A stretch of 64,000 nucleotides of DNA from Diphasiastrum complanatum. Lineage: Eukaryota; Streptophyta; Lycopodiopsida; Lycopodiales; Lycopodiaceae. Within the stretch, counting starts at the first letter, position 1; each line of letters begins with the position of its first letter. The stretch spans positions 44,897,313-44,961,312 of the forward strand of contig CM055106.1 in NCBI GenBank assembly GCA_029204225.1, read 5' to 3'. Under the pieces are notes generated by a model that saw only the letters and a list, made by a program, of their open reading frames with translations, did no database searches and was not told the DNA's origin. A program made the translations under genes and the position numbers. Below, piece after piece: positions 9,910 through 21,104 of the stretch.

Positions 9910-12206
9910 GTAGCAATAGACTCCTACATGCCAATTATAAGCTAATATCTATTGTAACCTTATTAGGTGAAAATTAGCAAGGTTTTATTTTGATGATACC
10001 TTGGTATTTGGTACTTGGTCTCAGAGAAACAGATGTGTGAAACCATAGGGAAAACTGAGGGTTAAGCCCTGAAGCGGTAAACCTCTGGCCAGGAAGAGCA
10101 AAATATGGTAAGGCCAAGACAGAGATAAAGGCAATCCTTTTTTAGCTTCAAGGGTTGATAATTGCTACCTATCAAATAAAGATAACTGACATCCAAAACA
10201 AATTAGATGCAGCAAATAGACTACATAGTAGGTGGCATCATAGCCTAAAATTCAGGAAAAAAGATTTTCGTAGCTGGAAATACTAGCAGCCAATAAAAGA
10301 GGAAATTTTTTTCATCACAGTCGGGAGTTGAGATTTGGACCATAATTTTCAAGTGTTCGCACCATAAAATTCACAACTAGTGTACTGCCAGAGTTGATGT
10401 ATATGAGGACTTGTAGCAGCAACAACAGGCTGGTGGATGTGTTTCAATCCTCTTAGCGGCAAACGCGTTTGCTGGTGATTTAGTGTGAAAAACAAGTCAA
10501 AAGATATGGAAAAAAACAAGTAAAGGCTTGAAAATTTCAATTCTAATGCACATTTTGAAGTATTTTTGGTGAACAACAAGTTCTCATACAAGTATCTAAC
10601 CTCAAAAGATCTATAGAGATTAGAATTTTTTGGGTTAATGTTTGCAGAAAACAGTTTGCAAACTCCAACATTTGACGTTTGCAACTGTTCGCTGGCAACT
10701 ATGGTTGTAACAACGTCTGGTGCAAATTTTTGCAGAATATTAGTTATGCTACAGTGGAGAAGAGTTGTCACGGTCTGGAATTCACCTTGGAGCACCTACT
10801 TCAGAGCTACATGCAAGAAATGACGGAGTAGAGTCTTAAGATCTGCAGTGGTTCTATAAGAGTGTACAAGCTAGATGACTCCAACAGAAAAATGGAGTGT
10901 ACTAAAAGAAAGTGCTGGGAAATTAAGCTTCTTATCGTTAAGAATAAGAAACCCCTCTATACAGTGCACTTGTACTGAGGATTGACGCAATGAATAATTG
11001 GTTGCAAGAGTTGGAATAATTTTTCTAGTTGTGGAATTACAAATGATCAAAGAGGACCGTAAAGGAAATTCAACAGTTCCAAGAGACAGCCAAACAAATT
11101 TGAGAAAATTAAAAAAAGATGATGTGGTGCCAACAGCTTCGGAGGCATTTCTTCGCACGCTTACAAAGAATGGGGCTCATACTGATGCAAAAAAGAAATA
11201 TATTGTGGCAGGAGAGAGGAGATCCTCAATATGGTATTAAGTAGGAGGCCTCATTGAAGATCAAACCAAGGATGTTAGGCTTATTGGAGAACTGATTTCC
11301 ACAACCTTCAACCACCAAGTCAATCATTGCCACAATACCAAGGTCCCCCGGGAAAAGAGAGAAACTACACGTTTGGGATGCTTGAGGTATCATGAGTGGA
11401 AGGAATATCGATGTAGTACATTATCTTCAGGTGCACAGGTCTCAGGAAGGCTTGTCCATTAAAGAAATGGACACACAACAATCAAAGACGTTTTACAGTT
11501 AAGAAATTATCATATCAGTAGCCAAGAAAGTACAATCAGCTGCTCCAATTAGTGTCAGATGAAGGGTAATCAACTTCAACCACCTCTCTACAGAGATGTG
11601 ACTGACACTGTGATAAAGTTATGGTTGTTAATATGAAACTTTGCTCCGACATGTAATCAAGCCTACATTGCTCAGAAGTTACCGTCACGTATACAACTAT
11701 CCCAGTACTGATAGACATTCTAACGTAGACATTGTAATGACAGCTTCGTTGCAAACCATAGAGCTTATGAACTGACGCTACGTAGACTTGCTTTAGAAAT
11801 CTCTGTAAATCATTGTATGCTATCATAAAAAGATTACTTGTAACACAGTTCCAGGTCATACCCGTCCACAGTAAACATCAAGAGTGCTGTTCTATACTGA
11901 ATTTGCTTAGTACAATCCAATGTCCTGAAGTACTGCTAACTTTTACATGAGTTTCTAGAAATTACAAAATGTTTCATGCAGTCCTTCCTGAAGAGATGCT
12001 AATTTTTTTATGAACTACAACAAACTCAAGACATGCATAATAGAAACTTAACATCTTCACTTTGTAAGTCCCTCAAAAGTTATATAGTATGATGCTAGAA
12101 TGTATTCGTGCAGTCATAAGTGCTCTTGTAACACATATGTAAGTCTACTTTTGAATGCCTCATTGAGAAGCTCATTTTGTTTAACTAGCGCCATTACATT
12201 GGTGAT
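9910..12206. other. Unassigned intergenic DNA
   Basis: About 2.3 kb without a recognisable gene, RNA or element boundary. The open frames here (for example 10349-10795 minus and 10998-11240 plus) overlap on opposite strands, lack recognisable motifs and look like chance. A palindrome-like TTTGCAAACTCCAACATTTGACGTTTGCAA region lies near 10654-10684. This is probably decayed transposon, but I cannot assign it. Confidence 0.5.
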
Positions 12207-12600
12207 TGAAGAAATTAAGAGCGTCTGTATTTCAAAGCCTTAGCATTTTTTCTTAGTTTTTTCCTTTGTTGTTTTTCGCGACTGTGCATACAGTGTCCTT
12301 AAATCTCATTTAGGGTAGTCTCACACTTTTCTAGAGTCATTTTCTTAAGATTTGAGGCACTTTAAAAAAATGTGAAAAATGCGACTCTGCATATTTACTC
12401 GTAAATCCTGACAGGCGAAAAATGCGAAAAAGGCAACACTGCATTTTTACACGTAATTCTTGACAGGCCACAATATCTGGATTGTAGAGAGAGAAAATCT
12501 GACATTGTTGTCAAACTCCGTGTATTTCTACAGACTGTGTAAAAGCACTTGTAATTCTGCAAACTATATAAAAACACGGGAAAATTCGCAGAACTGGATA
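12207..12600 (+). repeat. Copia LTR fragment, plus orientation
   Basis: It starts TGAAGAAATTAAGAGCG at 12207. The following segment (CAAAGCCTTAGCATTTTT...TTTTTCGCGACTGTGCATA, 12235-12290) is the reverse complement of 15665-15735, the LTR of the minus-strand copy nearby. It also contains a short imperfect duplication with GCGAAAAATGCGAAAAAGGCAACACTGC (12414-12442) and AATGCGACTCTGC. The inner end is not marked by a primer site, so the LTR-gag junction appears deleted; the right boundary is approximate. Confidence 0.75.
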
Positions 12601-12799
12601 AACAATGGATGAGGATTAAAACCGATTACTCAATTAGTAAGAAGGAGAATAATCCAACAGGAGTCGACAAAGAGGACAGATTAAAACCAATAGAAGTAGG
12701 GAACCCAAGAAAATTGATCAAAAGGAAGGAACAGGCAGCAAGGCAACGCCAAGAAGACATGTGAGAGATGCAGACGTGACGGCTACAGTGGATAAATGT

Positions 12800-14780
12800 T
12801 GGTTGAATCCAAAGATTGAGTGTGTACATTGTCATAAGAAAGGTCATGCAGTCGTGGATTGCTACGACAATCCAAGGAACAAGAAGACGTAGAGTAGGAA
12901 GGAGAGCACAAGCAACACATCATACATGGAGGAGTCTAAATCCTCAAAGATGGCTGAAGACCGAGCTAGCAATCCTATTGCTTATTTGTGCACTAATATA
13001 TGTGCAACATCCACATCCGATATTCAAGACATAGTTCTTGACTCAGGAGCCACGTTGCACTTTGTGACGACTAGGCAGATGATCGTCGACTTTCGACTCA
13101 CCGACTCCTCCAGATATATCGGTGTAGGAGATGGATCGCGACATGAAGTATGCAACACTGGAGCACTTTGGCTGAGCACCAATGGCAGAGACAGAAGGTT
13201 GGATGACGTCCTATATGTGCCCACAGTGTAAAAAGATCTGCTATCAGTTGCTAGAATAGTGGATGTAGGCATGTGTGTGACATTCATAGATCAGTCATGC
13301 AATGTGATTGATGCCAACTCCAGTACACTCATCACACAAGGCAGACGAAGAGGAAATATGTATCACCTGAAGGTACGCCTACCGACAGAGCAAACTCATC
13401 AAGTCCGTGAGTCTACAGATGTTCTGTGGCACAGGAGACTATGCCACATGAACCCATTGGCGCTATACAAGGCAAGCCAGTACAACGCATTCACAGGAGT
13501 GAACATCAAGGATGCGAACCTGACACCCTGTGATGCATGCAACAAAGGGAAGATGTCACGTACACCTTTCACAAAGGATTCTTTCAGAGTGACGGAACTT
13601 CTGGAGCTGATACACTCAGACATCTACGGACCCTTTGATGTACTATCTTTCGGGGGATCAAGATATTATATCACCTTTATTGATGATTACAGTAAGTTTG
13701 TCGTTGTCTACTTCATCCACAACAAATCTGAAGCTCTTGATAAGTTTAAGGAATATGTAAACTGGGCTGAGAAGTGCGCCGAAAGGAAAGTCAAGCAGAT
13801 CAGAACTGACAAGGGAGGAGAATGCATCTCCAACCGATTTACCGACTTATGTAAAAGTTGAGGAATTCTCCATAGGAAGACAACAGCCTACACACCACAG
13901 TATACAGAATTCTCATGGAAGCTGCAAGATCTATGATGGCCTATTCGAAAGCATCAAGATCACTATCGGCTAAGGCAGTAGCTACAACCGCCTACCTGCA
14001 GAACAGGACATGCAAATCAAGCATTGCTCACACTACTCCACATGAGGTATGGTGGAGAAGCAAGCCCAATCTAGCTCATATTCGGATCTTCAGATGTGTA
14101 GCATACGCACACATACTAGACAAGAAGAGGAAGAAGCTGGACGAAAAGGTGGAGCAAGGATTCTCGGTTGGCTATGATATACACTCTACATACTACAGAG
14201 TATACATGCTTGAAACCAATGAAGTGAAAATTGTCAAAGATGTCAAATTTGACAAGACAAGAATGATGGCTGAAGAAGATCCAATCAGCTATGAAGTTCT
14301 CAGCAGATAGTACTACGACCTACCCACATCGACAGAGGGAGCAGACCTTGAGCATCCAGATATAGATAATCAAATTCCAGCTGACCTGAACGATAGTTCA
14401 GACGATGAGCAGATCGACATATCGGAAGTACCCATTACACCGGCAATACATCGAGGTCCCGCAGTTAGCAGACAATACACCGAGGTCCCGCAGTCAACAA
14501 GTAGGACAAAGGCAAAACAATTGTTGAGCCTGTTTTATCTCCAAGGATATATGCAAGACAAAGAAGGGCACCTGTCAGATATATACCTGATAGTTCATCT
14601 TCTGCTCAAGAAGAATTTTGTGGATTCAACAGTGAACCACAGACTTATGAAGAAGCCATCAACTGTCTAGACAAGGACAATTGGATCAAGACCATGGAAG
14701 ACGAAATGAGCTCCATGAAGCAAAACAAGGTATGGACTCTCGAGCCACTACCAGCCAACAGAAAGACTGTGAAATGTAAG
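12800..14780 (+). pseudogene. Copia gag-protease-integrase-RT(N) remnant
   Basis: In order: a CCHC knuckle CVHCHKKGHAVVDC (12817-12858); protease VLDSGATLHFV (13033-13065) with LYVPTV; integrase zinc module LWHRRLCHMN...CDACNKGK (13425-13550); core HSDIYGPF and FIDDYSKF; TDKGGE; then a stop and frameshift, TPHEVWW and FRCVAYAHI, an acidic linker (SSDDEQIDIS) and, in another frame, the first RT block (EEAINCLDKDNWIKTMEDEM, near 14650-14710), ending abruptly after RKTVKCK at about 14780. Gag upstream of the knuckle is mostly gone. At least four stops interrupt it; several (for example SR*YY and KS*GI) could be single C-to-T changes. The truncation coincides with the start of a minus-strand LTR. 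Confidence 0.9.
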
Positions 14781-14785
14781 GCTAC

Positions 14786-15754
14786 TGCTAATCTGACTAT
14801 AAGTTTATGAATAGTAGATGATGTTTTAATTACAGCGGAAATATATCTACTGATAAAATTGAACAAGCATCACAGCATTCACAGATTACACATTGAGCAA
14901 AAACGGATGTACTCGTCTATAATATCTGAATCGAGTGTACATTGAAATTCTTCCTTGAGCATTGTCTGTTTTCCAGATCAGCACATCGGCGTGAGAGACA
15001 TGTTCTCTTCCCAAGACAGAAACTAGCTACTGCTAAATCTATGTTTCTTCTTTGATATGCGCCTCACTGAGTGCTGCATTCAAAAAAATCTGTATACTCT
15101 GTATATATCTATTTGTATCCTTCGTTGATGCTTTATGTGATCAATCCAGGGATTTGATTAAATTAAAAAAATCTAATCAAAAGAAAATGCATTAGCCTTA
15201 AACAAAACTGATTCCAGTTTTCTGTCATTGTCCTCCGTGAATTAGCCGCCTTCTGTCCGTTACACCCTGCCTTCACGCTGCAGACCTTCGCATTTTGCCA
15301 AAAGACACTTTTGTGACTTTAAGGGCATGTGTCACCTTTTCAAGGGTAGGTGTCGCTTTTTTCCGAAAGACGAAAAGTCGACTTTAGGGCAAAAAATAGT
15401 TCTAAGGACAGTGTCGCTTTTCTAAGGGCAAGTGTCGCTTTTTCCTGAAAGGCAAAAAAGCCGACAGTAGTCCTAAAACTTCTCTAAGGCATTTTAGTGA
15501 CAATGTCGCCTTTTTTGCAAAAATGCAAAAAATGACACAGTTTCAGGAAAAGTTGCCAGAGTGATTTTCTAAGTGTTTTAGACCTAGGGATGAATTTTCC
15601 TCATGAACCAAAAATGTGAACTGTGCGACAAAACAGTTCAAAAATGCAGACTGTGCGAAATATAGTTAAAAATGCACAGTCGCGAAAAACAACAAAAGGA
15701 AAAACTAAGGAAAAATGCTAAGGCTTTGAAAGACAGAAACTTTTAGTTTCTTCA
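14786..15754 (-). repeat. 3' LTR of the minus-strand Copia (~969 bp)
   Basis: On the minus strand it starts TGAAGAAACTAAAAGTTTC at 15754, right after the purine tract GAGAGGGAGC, and it ends near 14786, where plus-strand RT sequence of another copy stops. The length agrees with the 952-bp LTR of a related element at 41981-42932, which begins with the same kind of sequence (TGAAAAAGCAAAACG). It contains AATGCGAAA/GTGTCGCTTTT-type reiterations (15300-15700). Confidence 0.7.
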
Positions 15755-17310
15755 GCTCCCTCTCAAAGCTGGCATTTTTCTGATTCCTAGGCTGGCTCTG
15801 ATGCCTTTCAAACATTGCCTTGTCCAATGCCTTTGTAAAAATTTCAACTACCATCTGCTTCGTCGGTATGAACATGGTCTTCATCCTTCTCAACCAAATC
15901 CCTGATCAAGTGATACTTGATGGCGATGTGCTTCGTTCTGGAGTAAAACACTGGGTCTTTTGTCAGATGAATAGCAAAGGTGTTGTCCATATGCAGGATC
16001 AACGACTCATCAATGCTTTGTCCTAGTCCACCTAGGAACTGTTTGAGCAAGGTCAGCTCATTGGCCATCTTGGCTGCAACAACATATTCTGCCTCACATG
16101 ATGATTGGGCAGTTATTGTTTGCTTTCTGCTAATCCAGATTACTGTTGCAGCGGCTGCTATGGTGCATCCTCCCGAGACGCTTTTACTGTCATCTTTCAG
16201 GGACACCCAGCTTGCATCATTGTAGGATTCAATCTTGAATCCTGCATCTCGACAATAGCATAGGTCGTAGTTCTCTGTGTTCTGCAGATATTGCAGGATC
16301 CTCTTGGCGATCTTTTAGTGCATTGGGCCTGGATTGATATTGAATTAACTCAGCTTGAACACTGCGTAAGCAATGTCTGGTCGCGTATTGTCTGCCAAGT
16401 ACATCAAAGAACCAATAAATCTTTTGTAAGGCTTATGCTCCATTGTTTGCCATTTTGCTTCATCTCTAGGACAGTCTTCATTTGTCAACATTGTGCTAGG
16501 AACCATTGGAGTATTTACTCCTTTGCAATCCATCATGTCGAAATCATCAATGATCATCTGAATGTATCTGGATTGGTGTAGATACAATCTCCCTGCCTGA
16601 AGATCTCTGTCAATCTGTAAACCCAGGTAGCATTTTGCTTCCCCTAGGTTCGATATTTTGAAGTGCCTCGAAATATCTGCCTTCTCCTGCTCAATCAGAT
16701 TGTCACTCCATGACAAGATCAGAGTGTCATCTACATAGACACTGACTATGATGATCTCCTCGTTTATGACTTTCACATAAATGTTGTAATCAGTCATTAA
16801 AGGCTGGAAGCCCAAGGATCTTAATGCGTGATCCTTCTTCTTGTATCACTGCCTTTTGGCAGACTGTTTCAATCCATAGATGCTTCTATGCATTCTGCAG
16901 AATTACTCAGCAAATGACTCGCAGGTAAAACCTGGTGGTTGGTCCATGTAGACCTTCTCTTTCAGGTCCTCATGCAAGAAGGTTGTCTTCTCGTCTACAA
17001 TGTGGACCCTTAGATCATAGGCAGCTGTGTATGCAAATAATATGCGTAGAGATGTGTGATTCACAACAGGAGAGAATGTCTTTGTATAATCAATGCCATA
17101 CCTCTGTGAGAAGCGCTTTGCAACTAGTCTGGCTTTGTATCTCAGTACAGTGCCATCTGGTCCATACTTGTGCTTGTAGACCCAACTGTCTGTCGTTTGG
17201 AGGATGATTGATCGCAGGTTGAGGCAGTAGGCTTATCCGATAGATCCATCTGAGCTTCATCGGAATCCTCGCAGTTTTAGATTCCATCAGTGGTACCAGA
17301 GCTAGCATGC
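15755..17310 (-). pseudogene. Copia RT-RNase H remnant, minus strand
   Basis: Reading the minus strand: an acidic linker (CEDSDEAQMDLSD near 17270-17230), an internal deletion, RT from VYKHKYGPDG (near 17190), FLHEDLKEKVYMDQPPG, IYGLKQS, then VYVDDTLILSWSDN (near 16745-16705), NLGEAKCYLGLQ, and the YLADNTRPDIAYAV end; RNase H follows with KQTITAQSSCEAEY (near 16130-16085), MDN, and RTKHIAIKYHLIRD, then FTKALDKAMFERH and the purine tract before the LTR. Frameshifts separate the parts. The retained linker shows it is a second copy and not the missing half of the plus-strand copy at 12.8-14.8 kb. Confidence 0.9.
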
Positions 17311-18960
17311 GAATTCCAACAGTGACAAAGCATGTCGAAGAAAGTCTCCAAGAAAGAAAGAAAGAAGGGCAATTGTGATTGGAAATTGTTACATGAACAT
17401 GTTCGAGGATACAATGATGGTAGGGGATCATTCAAGGTGGGTGTGGCAATTTTTTGTTGTGAAGCGTTGGTGGGGGCTGACATTGATATTGTGGAATTGA
17501 AGGTCTTATACACACTAGTTTGAAGGATTAGGCACGAATTTTAAGTTTTTAATACTCATCAATTTAAGATATACTATAGGCTTTTATTTTTTGGTACTTG
17601 TTGATTCCAAGTATTGAGAATCATTGCAAATTGTTTAATCATACAATCAATATGACGTTTTTTGCTTTTTTTACTCTAGATATGTTCATTTCACGCATGA
17701 ATTTAAACAAAGATATATCCTAATGACATCCCACTTTTTTGTTGTCATCCTATTATTATTTTGTTTATTATGTGTGTCATCGTATTGTTATTATATTACA
17801 CATTTGAATCTTACAATTAAACAATATCCAGATACTCCCAAAACGTAATGGAAGATGTACATGCGCTTGCCTTGCCAACACTCTCGTCCAAGGCTGGTGG
17901 AAACTCGGTGTACATGAGAGCATTATTTTAACCATGGTTGCCAATGCCAGGATGGGTGTCGCCTTGATCAAGGGTGAGAAGAGCTCTTGGATGTTGGAGA
18001 ATAACCTTCACCACCCTTGATCAAAGCAAGGCTTGGCATTGCATGTGCAATTGGGAATAAGATCTTCCGAGTAAATGCATCACCCTCAATCACGACAAGC
18101 CTTGGCATTGAGGTTGCAATTGAGCATATGATCTTCTAAATAGATGCACTCAATCCCCTTAGCTCTGGCCCCTACACTATTGGAGGAGTTAAAGCACGTC
18201 CAATGGAGCGGAGATTGAGACCAAACCGCTCTCTCTGAAGCCCCTACGCATCGGAGGAAAGATTTTTCCACGGGGATAGAAGATGGAGATAGATGGAGGG
18301 AAAAAATTTACGATTCCCGAGCCCCTACACTAGTGGAGGAGTGTTAGCTATATGCTCTCCCAACATAAAGGGACCGTTTGTTTAAGTCTTTTATACTCCA
18401 TTATGGCATTAAAAAAATTCTGACGGGCATGACGTTGACGGGCCAGGCCTTGACAGCTTTGGAAAGCTCCTCGCCCGCCATACGTACCACCTTAGTGCTC
18501 ACATACATACATACATGCATGCATGCATGCATAGATGGAGATGGTATGCCATGTGCTCCTCATCCAATACCAGCATTGCACGACTCTTGAAGTCTGCCCT
18601 TCGGATGGCACGCTAGGAATCTCATCCCCCGACCGTTGGATATTGTCAAGAGCGATGAGATCATCGTGCAGCGATTTGGGAGCCCGTCTACGGCGCGTGG
18701 CTCGCATCTAAGTGTGCGGGTGCAGAAGAGTCCGCGCCCGCTAAGCTTCGTCCCCTGCCCTTCGCGATCCATTCTCCAGTTTTCTTGTTAGATCTGTCGA
18801 TCCGCTTTCGCCTGCTTTTGGCTTTGCTTCGACGATCGGATTTGGTAATCTTTGCTGTTCTCGATCGCCTTTGTTTTCTAATAAATCCATCGGTTTCAAA
18901 GCGGATTGCTTATTATTTTTCTCGGCGCTGAAGAAAAGCTGCTTTTCAGGTATCTCTGTC
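17311..18960. other. Intergenic region upstream of SKP1
   Basis: No gene is recognisable. Points seen: an imperfect duplication of about 85 bp (GGCTTGGCATTGCATGTGCAAT near 18030 and GCCTTGGCATTGAGGTTGCAAT near 18100); three CCCCTACRC...GGAGG words (18170, 18240 and 18322); an ACAT/GCAT microsatellite at 18501-18532; and a G+C-richer stretch from about 18600, typical of a promoter. GGGACCGTTTGTTTAAG at 18370-18386 resembles the ends of plant hAT-type MITEs, but I found no matching second end. Confidence 0.5.
18501..18532. repeat. ACAT/GCAT microsatellite
   Basis: ACATACATACAT followed by GCATGCATGCATGCAT, about 32 bp, some 1.2 kb upstream of SKP1. The GCATGC units also match the RY seed-promoter element, which is likely coincidental here. 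Confidence 0.85.
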
Positions 18961-19715
18961 AGGGTTTTGTTATCCCTTTCCTTCGTTTTTTTTTCCATTT
19001 CTCGTTTCTCACGCATCAGTGATCCATCCTTGGTTGTCAGATCGTCTTGTCCTTCATCGGCTTTGTCAGATATTGATTAGTTTTCCAAGCAGTCAAGGGT
19101 GTTGTGAGTTCAGTGGTGAAGGAGCGCTTCGGCGGCATCCGTGTTAAGGTTTTGTTTTCTGTTTCCTTGTTTCCGTTTCTCGTTTCTCACGCATCAGCGA
19201 TTCATCCTCGGTTGTCAGGTCGTCGCGTTCTTCATCGGCTCTTTCAGATATTGAATAGTTTTTCAAGCAGTTAAGAGGATCCGTAGTTCAGTGGTGAAGA
19301 ACTACTGCTTTGGCGGTTTCGCGGCACCTGTGTCAAGGTTTTGTATTCTGTTTCCTTGTTTCCATTTCTCGTTTTTCATGCATCAGCGATCCATTCTCGG
19401 TTGTTAGATAATCTCGTTCTTTATCGGGTTTGTTATCTATTGATTAGTTGTTCAAGCAGTTGAAAGTATTGCTGTTTCAGTGGTGAAGAAGTATTGCTTT
19501 TGCAGCATCTGTATAAGGGTTTCATTTTCGCTTTCCTTGTTTCCATTTCTCGTTACTAACGCTTCGGTGATCGATCTTCGATTTTCAGATCATCTCGTTC
19601 TCGGTCGGCCTAGTCAGATATTGATTGGTTTTCGGAGCATTTAGAGTTAATATTATTTTAGCGGTGAAGAAATACTGCTCTTGCGGCATCTGTGTGAGCG
19701 TTTTGTGGTGGAAAG
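18961..19715 (+). repeat. Four tandem ~184-bp copies forming the SKP1 leader/promoter
   Basis: Copies start at 18961, 19147, 19336 and 19516 (lengths 186, 189, 180 and 181), each beginning AGGKTTT and carrying TTTCCTT-TTTCCATTTCTCGTTT, GATCCATYCTCGGTTGTCAG-like, CAGATATTGATTAG and TCAGTGGTGAAG words and ending GCGGCATCTGTGT. A fifth, truncated copy starts at 19697 and is cut after 19 bases by the SKP1 start codon at 19716. Every copy holds pyrimidine-rich runs ending in CAG that could act as splice acceptors for a leader intron; which one is used cannot be seen here. The copies are diverged, so the expansion is not an assembly duplicate. Confidence 0.88.
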
Positions 19716-21104
19716 ATGTCGAGCGGGAAGGTGAAGCTGAGGAGCTCGGACGAGGAGATGTTTGAGGTTGATGAAGCCATCGCATACGAGTCGCAGACTG
19801 TGAAGAATATGATCGAAGATACTGGCACGGATAGCCCCATCCCACTGCCTAACGTTTCTAGCAAAATACTTGCTAAGGTAATTGAGTACTGTAAGTACCA
19901 TGTGGACGCGCAGAAATTAGGCGAGGACAAGGCGACCATACCTGAGGAAGAAATTAAGACATGGGATGCCGATTTTGTCAAAGTCGATCAAGCTACCCTA
20001 TTTGATCTCATTCTGGTATCGTATTGTCACGCCCCCCGGGATTTCAATTCCAGCATATAGTAGTAGATTTTTTTCATTAGCTAGGTTTGCGAGTTAGTTA
20101 TCTGACGTTCTGCTTGTCAATGTCTCATGTTAACAAATATTGTTCTGAAAGTTCATAGTCCCTTTGTGATAAACGTCACATGGATATTTCATGTATGTAT
20201 ACCAAATTGTAAGTCCCAGGACTCTAGGTCGTAAACCTACACTGCTTTTTCATAATATTAAGCTTTTTCAGTCCGCCAATTGTTGTATTTTGGTAAGGAT
20301 CTCCTTTCCTCTCCTCGTGGTCATTAGCGTGATACCCTTTCAGCAGCAATTTTGATCCTACAATCCTAAGTCTTTTGCTGTGAAGTTATATACTTGAGTT
20401 TTGTGTGCTCTCTTCTGTGTACGTTTTTGAAAAACTAATACCTTTTATGTGTATGTCCTAAGTTGGAGAGGTTGATGCTCATTAATTGCTATGATTAGTT
20501 TGTGTCATTTTCCTTTAGCTTTTACTTTATGAAATTAAACGTTAATATGCCCAGAATTATCTTTTTATTTAAAGGATTGAAAGGAGGTGATACCTGTACG
20601 TTTTGTAGTACATCTTAGGTTTTCCAGGAACGTTGGTGCTTGTTTTCATTTCGTTGCTTGCCACTTACTCACTTCAGCATCAAATTTGAGACTGGCTGCA
20701 GTCTGGAGAGTTGGAACGGCTCATCTAGGTGTTGGAATTGTATATATTTCTATTAGATTGGAATCGTAGTTTCAGTATTGTTCATATCAGAGTCATCTGA
20801 GTGAGCGAGATGTTGGTTCTTATAATGTTAGTACCTATTGTTGGTTCTTTAGTACTTCAGAGAGGTTTTGTGTTTAGTTTAAAATCTGGTTTTACAATGA
20901 ACTAAGGTGGGATGTTTTTGTCTGTTGTAGGCTGCAAATTATCTCAACATAAAGAGTTTACTTGATTTGACATGCCAAACTGTTGCTGATATGATCAAAG
21001 GGAAAACTCCAGAGGAGATAAGGAAGACATTCAATATAAAGAATGACTTCACTCCAGAGGAAGAAGAGGAAGTGAGGCGAGAAAATCAATGGGCTTTTGA
21101 GTGA
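19716..21104 (+). CDS. SKP1: SKP1-like protein (ASK family), two exons
   Basis: SKP1 is the adaptor of SCF ubiquitin ligases, linking cullin CUL1 to F-box proteins in nucleus and cytosol. Exon 1 is 19716-20015 (100 codons, [20 protein letters not shown] to TLFDLIL); exon 2 is 20931-21104 (57 codons plus stop), giving 157 residues, close to the usual ~160. The 915-bp intron has GT (20016) and AG (20930) ends and lies after FDLIL, the conserved intron site of plant SKP1 genes. The BTB/POZ-like N-terminal domain is followed by an acidic linker and the C-terminal dimerisation/F-box-binding region: [30 protein letters not shown], and the diagnostic ENQWAFE end. The frame is intact with no missing residues. 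It is most likely a functional housekeeping gene; its leader is tandemly repeated. Confidence 0.97.
20016..20930 (+). other. SKP1 intron
   Basis: T-rich, with donor CTG|GTATCG and acceptor TTGTAG|GCT. It joins codons 100 and 101 in phase 0. No element insertion or second gene is seen inside; the 60-codon ORF at 20587-20769 has no recognisable features. Confidence 0.93.

Noticed and set aside
10998-11240. 80-codon ORF with a charged composition
   Set aside because: No recognisable motif, overlapped by a frame on the other strand, no supporting neighbours.
17291-17302. GGTACCAGAGCT as a plus-strand primer binding site
   Set aside because: The minus-strand translation through it is the acidic linker of the Copia pol (next to CEDSDEAQMD), and no LTR end lies before it.
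12207-17310. Single Copia element with its 3' half inverted (autointegration product)
   Set aside because: The minus copy also retains the integrase-RT linker that the plus copy has, so the two parts overlap and must be separate copies.
19585-19981. Minus-strand ORFs over SKP1 exon 1
   Set aside because: They are antisense shadows of the conserved SKP1 exon.
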